The notes: generated from the letters alone by a model not told the origin. A stretch of DNA of 64,000 nt from Tetragonia tetragonoides (GCA_038025085.1 CM076147.1:11032501-11096500); one strand, 5' to 3'; shown: positions 42,280 through 58,300, counted from the first letter of the stretch. Numbers and translations are program-made.

Positions 42280-43767
42280 TTAGTAAAAAATGTTACCTTC
42301 TTCGTATTTCTCAATATCCTCCAACACTTTTTCCACATCAATGCAAATGTTGGAAGACCTTAACCAATCTTGTGTACAAACCAAAACTTCCACCGTCTTT
42401 GGAAGCAAACTACTACGAAACTCATCAACAATACGACCGGAGACACTTAAAGCGGACTCACTAGAGACCGTGGAGACGGGAATGGCTAAAATATCTTTTG
42501 CCATTGATGCCAAGACCTTGTATTTGTCACAATTTGCACCCCACCATTTCAAGATATCAAAAGGCCCCTCCTTCTTCACCGGGGGTTGTTCAAGATACTC
42601 ATCCAACTCCGACTTTGATGGTTCATTTCCCTCTACTTCATAAAACTCATCATTCCATTCATCATCTTCCACTTTTCCCGATCCTCCAACTCTTTCCTCA
42701 ACATTCATAGGGGTGGAAGTAGAACCACCTTTCATAGATGTTTTAGAATAAAATTCATACAATCTTTTCAAAACAGTATCCACTTCACCATACATGCTTT
42801 CAACTTTGTTAGAGTCATAAGGAAATATCTTATTAAGAGAGAATTTCACATATCGCATCTTAAATCGTGGATCAAGAGCAACAACAATTAAGACCATAAC
42901 ATTTGTCTTCCCCATATCTCCATAGTACTTGTCAAACTTTTTTCTCATTTTGGAACCCATCAAAGACATGTTAAGATTACTATCATTCTCCATTTTCAAC
43001 AAAGATTTAAGCACTTTCAACACCTCATGAAAATGCATATTAGCAGTGACATACAAACTACCAGACATCCTCTTAGTAGCTTCATAAAATTCCCTCAAAC
43101 AAAGTGTCAACAATTTTGCATTATCCCAATCCTTTGGTTCAGAAATCTTATCACCAAGTTCTTTAACATAATCAGGACAATCTTGTTTCATTCTTCTAAA
43201 ATCCCTTTCATACTTCAATGCCATATCTAACATAATATAAGTTGAATTCCACCTTGTTGAAACATCAAGACAAACAGAACCTTTACAAGCAACTTTCACC
43301 TTGGAAGCACATGAAGCAAAAATTTGAGCTCTAGCTGGTGAGCTCCTCACATATCTAATGGCACTACGAATGTTAGCAATTGTTTGTTGCACCTCATTAA
43401 TGCCATCTTTCACAATTAAATTCAATACATGGACAGCACATCTCATATGAGAAAACTCACCACCAAAAATGAATTTGTCACCAAGGTTGTCTTTTAGATG
43501 GGAAATGGCCACATCATTGGAACTAGCATTATCCACAGTGAGACATGACAATTTATCATCAATACCCCATTTGTTAACACAAGCTTCCACAACTGTCCCA
43601 ATATCCTTACCCTTGTGACTATCCATTAACTGGAAATTTAGAATTCTCTTGTGTAAATTCCAAATATCATCATCAACAAAATGAGCAGTCAAACACAAAT
43701 AATTGAAGTTTTGAACAGAAGTCCAACAATCAGTTGTAAGAGCAATTCTAGAGTTCAAACCTTTCAA
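42280..43767 (-). CDS. hAT transposase, catalytic and dimerisation domains
   Basis: A long uninterrupted frame of 495 residues. Catalytic core: SRIALTTDCWTSVQNFNY (first Asp), CLTVDNASSNDVA (second Asp) and MRCAVHVLNLIVKDGI. A middle insertion domain includes DVSTRWNSTYIMLD. The C-terminal hAT dimerisation region reads SELDEYLEQPPV, FDILKWWGANCDKYKVLA and IPVSTVSSESALSVSGR, with the conserved Glu, then SLLPKTVEVLVCTQDWL. This matches the RICESLEEPER/ZF-BED type of plant hAT proteins. The N-terminal BED part is in the next frame; one small indel near 43767 separates them. It is close to intact, so this transposon is younger than its gypsy host. Confidence 0.93.
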   Translation of the reverse strand: MKGLNSRIALTTDCWTSVQNFNYLCLTAHFVDDDIWNLHKRILNFQLMDSHKGKDIGTVVEACVNKWGIDDKLSCLTVDNASSNDVAISHLKDNLGDKFIFGGEFSHMRCAVHVLNLIVKDGINEVQQTIANIRSAIRYVRSSPARAQIFASCASKVKVACKGSVCLDVSTRWNSTYIMLDMALKYERDFRRMKQDCPDYVKELGDKISEPKDWDNAKLLTLCLREFYEATKRMSGSLYVTANMHFHEVLKVLKSLLKMENDSNLNMSLMGSKMRKKFDKYYGDMGKTNVMVLIVVALDPRFKMRYVKFSLNKIFPYDSNKVESMYGEVDTVLKRLYEFYSKTSMKGGSTSTPMNVEERVGGSGKVEDDEWNDEFYEVEGNEPSKSELDEYLEQPPVKKEGPFDILKWWGANCDKYKVLASMAKDILAIPVSTVSSESALSVSGRIVDEFRSSLLPKTVEVLVCTQDWLRSSNICIDVEKVLEDIEKYEEGNIFY

Positions 43768-44291
43768 GTACTCCTCAATTTGTCCCTCTCACACAGAAAA
43801 AGCTCGTGACAATCTCTAGCAACAGTAAAGCGGGAAAGCATATGTAATTGAGGCACAGCAACACTACAAAAGTATCTAAATCCTTCACGTTCAACCACTG
43901 AAAATGGTTGCTCATCAACTATAACCATTCTAGCAAGGGCCATTCTGCATGCATTTTGATCAAACTCCCAATTAGAAAGTGTAGTTACATCACTTTGTGC
44001 AGTTCTAAAAGCACTAATTCTCATTTGCTTTTTATCTACATTTCCAGGATATTTCAAGCATGCAGTCAAATGCTTTTTCAAAGATGAAGTACCATTACTT
44101 GTGCTAGCGGACAATATTTTGTCACAATACCTGCATTGCGCATTCACAATTTTTCCCGTAATTGGATCTACGATATCAATGTAGTGATCCCAAGCCTCTG
44201 AGTTCCTCTTATGCCCATCCCTTGGTGCTGGTGGTGGCATATGTGTAGCATCACAGTTGCTTTCTTCATCAAGGTCAATATGTTCAGCCAT
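43764..44291 (-). pseudogene. hAT transposase, BED zinc-finger part
   Basis: 175 residues from an ATG at 44291 (MAEHIDLDEESNC). The BED finger reads SEAWDHYIDIVDP, then CRYCDKILSASTSNGTSSL, KKHLTACLK (C-x2-C...H-x4-C), which would bind the transposon ends. It continues to AVPQLHMLSRFTVARDCHEL and ends at KLRST by a frameshift just before the catalytic half. Confidence 0.9.
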
Positions 44292-45591
44292 ATACTATCT
44301 AAAACAGAAAAGAAAACCATAATATTCATGCTCAGAAACAGTTGCTACAAAAGTTATAAAGTATTACAAATTTTGTTTAAGCACTTTAGAAACTAGAAAA
44401 GGTAAAAGCAAAGGCATGCATTTAAAAAAGCAAGCAACTTTGTGTTGCGCCTGTTATTCAAAAACCAACACCTCAAAATATAACACTGAAATTACTTCAG
44501 CAGACAACTCCCACAAGAAAGGATAAGTGATCCATAATCCCATTTAGGCTGGAGGCATAGATGTAGCTGGGCTTCGGATGAAATCCAGGCTATTTACATC
44601 GCGTTTCCAGGCCTTGCATACAGACTTGAACTGACGAGGGATTTTATTGGTAAACTTAGTAGAATGTCATGAATAATATCCTGATTCATGATTGACATAG
44701 TAATTTGGAGCTTGCAAATTAAGCAGTGCTAGATTTGAAGCTATGGGTTATTGAGTTAAGCAGTCCAATACATCCCTTGCATTAGTAAACAAGTTCATGA
44801 ATGGTGCTGATGTAAACAAGTTCAATTGTATTAGTTTTAATTTCTTGCAGTTACAGAGTAAAAGAAAACACAATCCCTATTCCCTGGTAATACAACAACA
44901 ACAATTACCCAGCAACACCCACCCCCATTAACACAAGCTAAGCCAGGGGACTTCACTTTTTGTTTTCTATGAACACAAACCCTCATTAAAACCCTAAAAA
45001 AATCGATAAAATCAACCCTAAACCCAAATAATTGAGCAATCACCATGAAAACTCGAAAACACAGAACAAATAAGAACAATGGCGAACAAATTAAACGATA
45101 TAAGAACAGAACAGTAGAGGAGAGAGAAAAAAAAGGGAAACGCAGAACAAACAAAACAATGGCGAAGAGAGAGAAAACGAAGAAACGTAGACATACCTGT
45201 GAAGCGATGGCCGGCGCAGATCTAGGATGTAGGAAGGAGAAGTGAGAAGAGTGAGAGACTGAGTGAGACCGAGTGAGAGTCTGAGAGACAGAGTGTGAGT
45301 CTGAGAGAGAGAGGCAACAAACTTAGATTAGGCCATTAGGGTTTTCTTCTTTTCCTCACACTAAGCGACATCGTTTAGTGTTAAACGATCCTTTTTTTTT
45401 CCTTTTTCCTTTATTCTAATTATCTTTAATTAATTATCCCAAATTTCCATGACTAATGAACTATTAACTAATTTTCATTTTTTCCATTTTGGCTCTTTTC
45501 CACAATGATAAAAAAATTATTTATTTACATAGATAAAGTATTTTTTTTCTTTTTATGAAGTATTTAAGAGTATTTTCATTATTAAAGAGTG
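44292..45591. other. hAT 5' flank
   Basis: Upstream region of the hAT transposase on the minus strand. Plus-strand 45200-45330 is rich in GAGAGAG/GAGTGAG (CT-rich on the coding strand), as in a plant 5' leader. A 5' UTR intron between there and 44291 is possible but not provable. No other gene seen. Confidence 0.5.
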
Positions 45592-46284
45592 TTGTGTGAG
45601 ACCAACTCACAAAAACATGGGGGTCACTATTTAGCAATGTAGGGGTCACTTATTATCATGTGTGACCCTCATTTCAATAAAAAGTGACCCTTGTCTCACC
45701 AAAAGTTACAAAAAGACCGTCTTAAACAAGTTTTTGTACTTATAAATATACATCTCATCCTATAAACGAAAAAAATAAACCTTTATCTTAACAAATCAAT
45801 ATAGAGCAGTGAGCCAGTGACGTTTAGAAAAAGGTCAATGTTTTTTTAGATTTAGGTTACATTTTAAACATTTCATGTTTCAACAAATGCACACTGACAC
45901 ATTAAATCATAACGAGACTCAATAACTTTCAAATTACAACTAATCATCACTCCTTATGATTAAAGGCTATATTCTTAAAATAATTCTATATTTTCAATTA
46001 GGAAATAAAAACTTTAAGGAGAAACTAATAATATTTACTTGGTTATCTGAATATTAGAGTTTAGAGGTCACATGTTTCAACATAAACACATTAGATTATA
46101 AGAATATGCATTCATTGACTCAAACTCAGTTGCATATAAATCAAAATTTATCATCACTTATCATTTCTAAAAACTATGTTATTTCTTTTAATTAACATTC
46201 TCTTGCATTTCGATTCGATTGAGAGTAATAGAGTATTAGAGTTTAGGGGATCATGTTTGAACAAACACCCATGACATATATATA

Positions 46285-49434
<3,150 letters not shown>

Positions 49435-50082
49435 TTTGGTGAAACGGGGGTCACTTTTCAATGAAACAAGAGTCACTGCTCATTTTTAGTGACCTTTACA
49501 TTTCTAAAACGTGACCCCAATTTTCTGTGAGTTGGTCTCACACAATAAAATCTTTTACATCTGAATAAGAAAATAATAAGATTGAGTTTAAAATGATAAT
49601 ATTTACTTGGTCTTTTTTTTCCTTCTATATTTATATATATTGTTTTCACAAGGTGAGGTGATTTTTCTTTTTGGTGGAAAGTAATTTAAGTACTTTTGAT
49701 TCTATGTGATTTTATTTTTTTTCTATTTTTCTTCTTTGCACAAAGGCAAAGTAAGCTTTTTCTTTTTGTTGGAAAGTATTTCTTATGTCTTCCAACAACC
49801 CAACTTGTATGTTTCATTCTACTTGACTTCTTTCGTTGTCATTTTCATAATTCGAGATCAAAAAAATAATAAAAATGGTATTATCAAATTAGTAGTGAAT
49901 AAAGTTTTCCCCAGGGTCTTTAGTTACTTTATATTTATCTTTCTTTTTTTTCACACGAGCATAGATTTTGGAAAATATTTCACAAAGATAATAAAGATAA
50001 ACATTCAATAAGAACATAATTATAGTACTAAACACATTTCTTTTGGTAACCAACTACAATAAAATAGGTAACGAAAATACAC

Positions 50083-50224
<142 letters not shown>

Positions 50225-50375
50225 GTAGAGTCCTCAGTCCCCCACCCTCGTTGTTTGTATTTTTTTTAAGTAAAAAAACTATACTTTGCAATGATTTAGG
50301 AAATGAATGAAAAACATGTAATAAGATATTAGCTACAAAAAATAAAATAAAAAAAAGTAAAAAAAATCGGTTTTA

Positions 50376-50612
50376 ATGTACCAGTTCCAGAACCGGTTTC
50401 GAGTACCCGGTACTGGCCTCAGCGGGTACCCGGTACTGGTTTGGTCCCGGCGGGTACCCGGCGGTTCCCGACGATCAGAAAATAGGACCCAGAACTGGTA
50501 CCGGTTTTCACAGGTTCGGAAAATTTGGACTCAGAACTGGTCCCACCGGTACCGGTTCTGGTTTTGGACCCGGCGGTTCTTAACCGGTTCCGGTACCGGG
50601 TACCCGGTCATT
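50376..50612. repeat. hAT subterminal repeats, right
   Basis: More than ten copies of ACCGGTT, GGTACCGG, GGGTACCCGG and CAGAACTGGT words in direct and inverted orientation, ending 13 bp before the terminal repeat. Denser than at the left end; likely transposase binding sites. Confidence 0.75.
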
Positions 50613-50633
50613 TTGCTCACCCCTAATCCCAGC

Positions 50634-52002
50634 ACCTGCCCCTCTTCGAGTAGAAGAGCCATCAAAATATAATTTCCATGGGACTAAATCAATATAGTCC
50701 TCTTCGAATTGGTTTTCTGTATCAACGCTAATTGATGGGTGATCTGCAAAAAAAGTTAGCCAAAGCTTGTCCTTTTATTGCCTTTTGTGGTGTATATCTA
50801 ATATCGAATTGGAGAAGGTGAAGGCTCCATTTGTTTAATCTTCCTTTTAATAATGGTTGTGACAACATATATTTCAATATGTCTGTTGGGGATACCACTT
50901 CAATTGTAAAGGACATGAAGTAATGCCTTAATTTTAATGAGGCAAAATATAGACTATAACACCACTTTTCGATAGATGTGTATCTAGTCTATGTATTCGC
51001 CAGAGTCTTTGACAAGTAGAAGACTGCTTGCTCTTTTCCATAGTCGTTTTCTTGAACCAATAGACATCCCATTGAGGTATCTCCTGTCGACCGATACAGT
51101 CTCAGAGGTTTTCCCATTCGTGGTGGGATTAAAACTGGCGGTTCCGATAAGTATTGTTCTATCTTATCGAATGTTTCTTGGTGTATTGGTTTCCATTGGA
51201 ATTCCTCACCTTCCCTAGACCTTGGGAGTGATGAAAAATTCTTAGTTTTATCTGCTAGATTAGATATAAACCTTCGAATGAAATTGATTTGCCCTAGGAA
51301 TCTCTAGAGTTCCTTTTTGCTCGTAGGGGGTTTTGCTTCTAAAATTGCTTTCGCTTTGTTCTTATCAATTTCAATCCCTCGTTGGTGGATAAGAAACCCC
51401 AAAAAGTTACCTGTCTGTACTCCAAAAGCACATTTGAGTTGGTTCATTTTAAATTTGTATTTTCGCATTCTCTTAAATGAACTTTCTAAGTAATCTAGAT
51501 AATCTTTGTGAGATTGTGATTTTATCACCACATCATCTATATATACTTTAATGAATTTTCCTATCATATCGTGGAATAGGTAGTTCATGGTTCTTTGATA
51601 TGTTGCCCCTGCATTCTTAAGGCCAAAAGGCATCACTATCCATTCGAATGTTCCTAAAGAACTTGGACATCTAAATGCGGTTTTGTGTCTATCTTCCTTA
51701 GCAATTCGTAGTTGATAATACCCTAAATATCCATCCATGAAAGATAGGACTTTGTGTCGAGATGCTGCATCGATTAGAGTATCAGCTACTGGCATAGGAT
51801 ATTCGTCCTTTGGGCTGGCCCTATATAGGTCTCTGAAGTCTATGCATACTCTAATTTTTCCATTCTTTTTAACAACTGGAACAATATTTGCTAGCCATTC
51901 GACATATTTGGCTGGTCTTATGAATTTCGCTTCAAGTAAATTCTCTATCTCTTTTTTGACTCCCAAAACCATTTCTGGGGCTATCCTTCGTAGAGGTTGC
52001 AT
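50634..52002 (-). pseudogene. Reverse transcriptase and RNase H 1 of the Tat-lineage element
   Basis: RT (52002-51304): VPVVKKNGKIRVCIDFRDL, KVLSFMDGYLGYYQLRIAKE, WIVMPFGLKNAGATYQRTMN and the YIDDVVIKS active site. After a TAG at 51304 the same frame continues with RFLGQINFIRRFI, then RNase H 1 (CLLVQENDYGKEQAVFYLSK, KLRHYFMSFTIEVVSPTD, RLNKWSLHLLQFDIRYTPQK) to 50728. The start of RNase H 2 (WKLYFDGSSTRRGAG) reaches the hAT insertion. There are several stops but the frame is well kept, so decay is moderate. Confidence 0.9.
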
Positions 52003-52009
52003 AATTGGT

Positions 52010-52465
52010 CTACAATCCTCTTTTTATAGGTAGCTCATGTTGTGCTATTCGAGTGTCAATTCCAGGCATTTCGTGATGAGCCCAAGCTAAGCAATCTTTG
52101 TATTCGATTAGGATTTTAATGAGATTTTCCTTTTCTTCTTGAGGTAATTTCGTACTGATGTAAGTTATTCTGGGATTTTCTTTAGTTCCCAAATTAACTT
52201 CTTCTAATGGATCTTGTATTTCCATTTTTATATCTTCGTTCTTTTCCCAGATTCGTTCAGGTACTTCATATATGTTACTTTCTTCTTGCATTTCTTTTAA
52301 TTCATTAGTCATTGCGTGAATCAACTTTTGTTCACTGTTCAGCCCTGCCACAACTCTTAGGGTTTTATCTAAAGCATTCTCTAATTCAATTGCAAAACCA
52401 TTTTCTTCGTGAAAAACATCTGCATTAATTCGAATAACATTTCTACAATATATTGTTCTAGACAT
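52010..52465 (-). CDS. Protease-RT linker of the Tat-lineage pol
   Basis: 151 residues ending in LIKILIEYKDCLAWAHHEMP then GIDTRIAQHELPI, the conserved segment just upstream of RT in Tat-lineage polyproteins (compare FAWSYADMPGVDRSIAEHHLPL in the Ogre-like element at 61316-62515). It is in a different frame from both PR and RT, so small indels flank it. Confidence 0.7.
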   Translation of the reverse strand: MSRTIYCRNVIRINADVFHEENGFAIELENALDKTLRVVAGLNSEQKLIHAMTNELKEMQEESNIYEVPERIWEKNEDIKMEIQDPLEEVNLGTKENPRITYISTKLPQEEKENLIKILIEYKDCLAWAHHEMPGIDTRIAQHELPIKRGL

Positions 52466-52517
52466 AACAATAATTTTGAAATAATAATAATAATTACAAC
52501 TATTTCTAATCCTATCT

Positions 52518-53588
52518 CTAGGAAGATGTAATTTTCAAATGTCCTTCCTTTAGCTTGTTGCTAAAGTCCTTGATCTTTGCTTCGTTGTGTTCTTCTGGCC
52601 TTCGATTGGCTTCTTTCCTTCGTTGTTCTTCGAGCACCTCTATTCGAATTGGCGCGCATTCCCCCGTGTAGAACCTGGCTTCGAAAAAATTAGCAGTGGT
52701 TAGATGAGGCTTTTCTTCTGCCTTCACAGTTTCAAATCTTTCGCCATTCCAAATTATTAGTATTTGGTGTAAAGTAGATGGTATACAGTAATTGCTATGG
52801 ATCCAATCTCTTCCCAATAATGCTTGATAACTAGAACTAGTATCAACTACAAAGAAAGCATTATAGGAGATCGTATTTCCTACTTTAAATTTGACTGGTA
52901 ACAGTCCATTCGATTTGGTGGCATGTCCAGAGAAGCCGTATACTGCTACGTCTGCAATTATTAAATCCTTCATGGATTTTCCCAAAAGTGGTAATGTAGA
53001 TAATGGTAATACATTTACAGTTGCCCCATTATCAATTAAAACCCTATTTATCCCAACATTATCAATTTCTGCTTTGATATATAATGATTTAAAATGGTTA
53101 TTATTTATGGCTTTTCTATCCCATAAATCCTTAAAAACTGGGTCTATATCATGTTCACAAGTACAGGTCTCAATTTCTTCGATCTCTGAAATGTTTAAGT
53201 CTTCGTAACACCTTAAATCTAGGAGTGTATCCTCTATAAATTCATACGGTGAATCATCTAAAGTAGAAGTTAAGTCTCGTTCTAATTCTAAATACGATGA
53301 AGAGGACATACCTGGTTGGGCCACAAACTCGTAGGCCTCATCTTCTTCCACTATCTCGTGCCATCGTGGTTGTTCCTTGCTTCGCCCTTCTGGCTGGACC
53401 TCTGGATGCATGGCTTCCACCATGCTTACTTCAGTTTTGTCTTCGAAATTAAAGGCCCTTTGAATAGCTTGCGTTCGCGCAAACTGCTCATCATTGAAGT
53501 AGATTTCGATCCCGTCGTTTGAGGTATATTCATCTTCCTCTCGATCCCTCCTTTCGAATTTACTGGGGTGGACTTTTACATCCCTCAT
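52518..53588 (-). CDS. Gag-pol aspartic protease region of the Tat-lineage element
   Basis: 356 residues. An acidic spacer is followed by the protease domain: FKSLYIKAEIDNVGINRVLI then DNGATVNVLPLSTL, with Asp-Asn-Gly in place of the usual Asp-Ser/Thr-Gly, a variant seen in Tat-type elements. GFSGHATKSNGLLPVKF and YQALLGRDWIHS (the C-terminal hydrophobic-hydrophobic-Gly motif) follow. It would mature the polyprotein. It is in the same frame as the gag segment to the right, parted by one stop at 53634. Confidence 0.8.
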   Translation of the reverse strand: MRDVKVHPSKFERRDREEDEYTSNDGIEIYFNDEQFARTQAIQRAFNFEDKTEVSMVEAMHPEVQPEGRSKEQPRWHEIVEEDEAYEFVAQPGMSSSSYLELERDLTSTLDDSPYEFIEDTLLDLRCYEDLNISEIEEIETCTCEHDIDPVFKDLWDRKAINNNHFKSLYIKAEIDNVGINRVLIDNGATVNVLPLSTLPLLGKSMKDLIIADVAVYGFSGHATKSNGLLPVKFKVGNTISYNAFFVVDTSSSYQALLGRDWIHSNYCIPSTLHQILIIWNGERFETVKAEEKPHLTTANFFEARFYTGECAPIRIEVLEEQRRKEANRRPEEHNEAKIKDFSNKLKEGHLKITSS

Positions 53589-53633
53589 CTGATCGCTAAG
53601 GGTGTCTATGTCTACCCCTTCACTTCCTTTAGT

Positions 53634-55158
53634 TTAACATTCGATTTGTCCGACTTGGATTTGCAATGTTCCTTTCGACATTGCCTCTTCATCAGTCTTC
53701 AATTGATTGATGAGCACTTCTTGTTGCATCTTCATTGCAACCTGAGCTCTAGCGTGGCTTAATTTCTCATCCACTTGTCTCCTCTCCTGGGCCTTCGAGG
53801 GAATATTCCCCAAATGAGTCATGTTAGAGGTTCGGGTATCCTCGAAGTACCCTGAAGCCTTCAATCCTTGTTGAGGTAGACCTCCTCTTAGGGCATATCT
53901 GCCCCCCAATCTGCCTCCTCTTCCTCCTTGATACCCCCTTCCTATAGGAAAAACATCCGTTCGTGGACGTTTGGGCATTCCATAGCTTCGTTGATAGGCA
54001 GGTACCTAATTTGGATCATTGGGTATGATCTGTAACCTCACCAATTCGAAGTGCAGAATATCAGAACAATCAGGACATAACACCTTCCGTAGCCCTTTAA
54101 GTTTGGTAGCAATCTTCGGAGTTACTACCCCTTCTATTTCGAGGGCTTCCTTGTAGGTTTTGTCCCTAGCAAGAGTTACCTATTCTTTATTAACAAGCCT
54201 CACCTCTTGCTGATGCACTTCGATATCATCAGCTGACTCCATTCCTAAAACGACTCTTTCGACATAGGTCAATTCCATTGTCCCTAGTTCCATCTGTTTA
54301 GCGACGAACCTCCGGAATATCTGACATTGGTCAGTAGTATGTAGTGTATTCATGTGCCATCTACACATACCTTCGAGCGCTTCGTCTTTGACCTTAGGAA
54401 AGGTCAAAATGTCCTGGTCTATGTATCTGTTGAACATGATGTTGGCCATTGTCGTGTAATTCGATACATGTAAGCATGAAATAGCAGATGTATCAATATC
54501 TATCATGTTTATCTCTAAGGTCTGTTGAAAAGGGTCTTTCTCAATTTCTGTTTTATCTTCTTCAGGAAAAAACAGTTCCTTATCGTCTATCTTTTTCTGT
54601 ATAATATTTTGAAAATATGTACAGTATTAGTTCTATGTGTCGTAGTGTTATGTCATTTACAATATGGATTTTTCTCTAATTCTGCATTTGAAGGTATCCT
54701 AATATTTCTAGTCCTCCTAATTTTCTTATTAGCAAGTAACCAGTCAAATATCTTATCGCCCTTCAAAGTGTCAAAAGAATATTTTTTAGGCTTTCCCCCT
54801 ATATCAACCACATTGTCCTTCTTTTCGAGTTTAGGACAAGAGAAGGGTGGTCCTTTCTTAAATTCAGTATACTCTATTTCGAAAGAATCCTCAAATACCC
54901 ATGGTGCTTCTATTTCGAATGCATTAAAACCCTGGTGTTTCCTTTGGCTTTCTTCTCTTAGCATATTTTCGTATCGTATTGCACTCTCTGCTAATTCTCT
55001 AAAGTCATGAAATGGAAGACCATCGAATTTCATCCTATATTCTATAGCCATATTTTCTTTAGCTAATTGTACAAATTCTTTTCGGGCAAATTTGTATGAC
55101 ATCTTATCCTAACCCTTTTAAATCTAGACAGATATTCTTCTACTGATTCCCCAGTATG
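53634..55158 (-). pseudogene. Gag of the Tat-lineage element, 5' end cut off
   Basis: From 55158: THTGESVEEYLSRFKRVRIR; after a frameshift, VQLAKENMAIEYRMKFDGLP and FRELAESAIRYENMLREE; then FDTLKGDKIFDWLLANKKI and NPYCK-stop-HNTTTHRTN, a decayed C-x2-H-x5-H zinc knuckle (Trp codon now TGA). In the next frame, ILTFPKVKDEALEGM then CRWHMNTLHTTDQC forms a second, intact C-x2-H-x5-H-x4-C module. A CxxC pair (LCPDCSDILHFE) and a Gly/Arg-rich linker (RGYQGGRGGRLGGRY) follow. The N-terminus lies beyond the Ogre-like insertion. Gag forms particles and binds RNA. Confidence 0.8.
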
Positions 55159-55288
55159 TGTGGGGCCGGATTCTCGGATTTTTCCTGGATTAGGACTCGG
55201 GAATCGTCCGCTACGTGCCAGAGGCACGTCACACGGAAATCGGCCGATTAAAGAGGCCAATTGTCAAGGAATCATCTTAAGGTTCGAA

Positions 55289-55388
55289 GTCGCCACCTTG
55301 TTATGGCCCGAACAAGGACGGGTTTTTACAAAATAAGAGTCGCCACCTTGTTATGACCCAAACAAGGAAGAGTTTTTACAAAAGAAAG
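55289..55388. repeat. 50-bp tandem duplication in the Ogre-like LTR
   Basis: GTCGCCACCTTGTTATGGCC then CGAACAAGGACGGGTTTTTA occurs twice head to tail (55289-55338 and 55339-55388) with few differences. Its GGTGGCGAC complement recurs in the spacer at 4018. Confidence 0.9.
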
Positions 55389-58300
55389 GGTTTTATAAAC
55401 GATTTTAAATAAAACCATTTAAGAAACCAAAAAGTTGACTCCATCGCGATAAGGCACAAAAATTCTTTGACTAGTCTGCGAATCAGAGATCTTGGTTCGG
55501 GGTCTAGGTTAGAAGGTGCGGACGTCCTCGGACCCGTCTCCTCCTTCGTACTGAGTACGGGCTCGTTACTAATACGTTGTATCCAATATGAAAGCTTTGA
55601 ATTGAATTATGTAATGCCTTGAATGATAAAAGAAAACCACATATATGTACACATTGTCACTTAGCACACAGAAAAAGTCGGTTTTGAACCGGTGTATTCG
55701 TTTACGTACGACGGGTTTGGATATCGCAAAATACTGCACCACGTACCTTTCATAGTAGGTCTTGAATCTACTCCTGGATCAAAACCCTTACCTAGTTCTG
55801 ATCGGGGGATCCGGTCACTAAGACTCCATGGGTGCCACTAAGGCAGGTATGGATGTTCTTTCCCGTAAAGAGGGATATAATTGAGAAACTTAAAGGATGA
55901 CTCGCAACTTAGAGTCAAATTATTCCGAGGAACCCCCTACTCTCCTCGAAGAAGTAGGGAAAAGCTCAAATGGGATGATTAGCCCGCTCCTTCGAGGCGT
56001 TCAACCCAACAATAATTGGTAATATACGGGGATCAACCCAATTCTTAGCTTTGAGTATAAAGATTAGACTTCTCAAAAATATTCGTTCTTTACTGGGGAA
56101 TAACATTCATTGGGGGTGGATAAATGGATGATTTATGTAGGTTGTGGGTATGTATTGGTGGGTAATGCCTTAAAAGATTCTTTCCGATAGGATCCCCCGG
56201 GGTGCCCCGAAGCCAAATAAGAGGGGACGATCAATAATTAGCTTCTATTCGATCATAGGTATTCCACTGGGGAAATGTGGATTCCACTGGGGAATGTGAT
56301 TTTGTATGAAGGTGATTTTATGGAATGGTAGATGGAACACCCATGATCGCGTATAAGCAAATTTCTGATTCTAACCTCGAATTTGGCCTCGGGCCGGGTT
56401 GTGTACATAAACGAATACACTGATTTTAGAAAAAGTTTTAAACATAATATATATATCACACAAATGAGAGAAGTTCTTTTTATTTTATTTTTCGAGTTGA
56501 ATTATTAGGTGGAAGCATATGAATGCAAATGTACAAAAATGCAAATAAAGAGGCCTCGGAATAAATGAATTACATATCGAGTATTTACAAACAAAATACA
56601 AAAAAATGTCTAAAAATCCTAAAAAGGAGAAAAAGACTTGATCTTCATGTACATGGCGCCTCCGGGACTCGATCTTCATCTTCGTCTTCAAAAGTTGGAC
56701 TTATTCACAAAGGATTGGTTCATTTAGAAAAGAATTGATTTATTTACAAAGAATTGGTTATTTACAAAAGCGGTTTGAAAGAACCGACAAGGGATTAATC
56801 CAAATGCGATTTATTAACTCCAAATTTATTTTTATAATTAGTGGGATACACTAAAGGAATAAACTGGAGAGTTTAGTATTTTTGTGGGTTCATTTGATGA
56901 TTAAACGAAAATCGTTTATAAAACCGAACAAAACCGTTTTTACAATAATCTGGAAAGAACTTCGAAAATTAATATCTCGATGATAACTCAACCAAATCGA
57001 GTGCTTCAAAAACCTAACTTGGTTCATTTTACTTCATGTTTTCACTGTAAAAATCTCAAGTCAATACAATTGACGATCGGTGAGTTATTCACGATTTACG
57101 AGCTTCTGGAAGCCTTAGGACAAACCATTGAATTTTGATTTATTGGGAATTATTTACAGGTGATCTAGGTCTAATATTTACAGGACTTACACTAGAATTG
57201 AAGATGGGTATGTAACCAAAATTTGATAAATTTTAGACAAGTCTAAGTCATTTAACGAAAATAAACAAAAGGACTGTACAAAAGCCTTAATGTTGTAAAC
57301 TTAACCAATTGTCTTTCATTTTGACAGAACCAAAGTCGGTTTGATTAATTCATTAAAAATCGAAAACACATCCGAATGGAGTGATTCCAAAGCTTAGACT
57401 GGTTTTTATTGAGTATTCTATCCAAATCAAAGTTCATCATTCATTAAAGAGGCGCGAAACACCGCAAACTTTTCCGTTAAGTGAACGTTATCATTTTTGG
57501 ACATATACTCGGTTGGTTAATTTTAGAATTAACTCTACTTCGTTAAACTTGATTTCTTCTTTAAAGATTGAATTAGATACACTAGGGACTTCCAAAAAAA
57601 ATTATTGAAGAAACCACACTATCCTAAGTGGTTAAACTAAGCCATTTATTTACAAGGTCGAAATCTGAGAAAATCTGCAAAGGGACAGCCCTTCTTCGTC
57701 TTTTCAAAAATCATTTAAATTTTATTTGGTATCCAATAATGGCAAAATAGGTGGCTTTAAATAGCTAAGGGAATCCTCTTAAATTTACTCAGAAATAGAC
57801 CAAGCTCAAAACTTAACCGTTTGTTAGTTATTTACAGATCTATGGACGTTGGTCATTTTTAGATACAGAAACTTCAAAATTCAATTGTGGACGACTGAAC
57901 CGTTGGATGTGGACTATTTTCATCTCGATAGAAATCCCTCTGAACACGGTTTCCTATGACACTAATTTCATCAAATTCCAACCGTTGGGTCTTCCTAGAT
58001 CTACAAATGAATTCTGCTCTAAAAACTGTCAATTATCCGAATTATTACAACTTTGTACCAAAAATAAATCCGGGGCCTCTATATGCAAAATGACATTTTT
58101 TATTCATTTTCAAGTATATAAAAAAAAATGAAAATGGTGATGAGAAAGAGAGAAACATTCATTGATCACACAAATTTGACACAAGCAACTCTCTTCCTCA
58201 CCGCAAAAAATCACTCTCTACAAGCTGGATCTAAGTCCCCCATGGAGACGGGTTCGCGTGGGCACTTGAACCCTTACCTAGGAATTTTTGGTCGCTCAAA

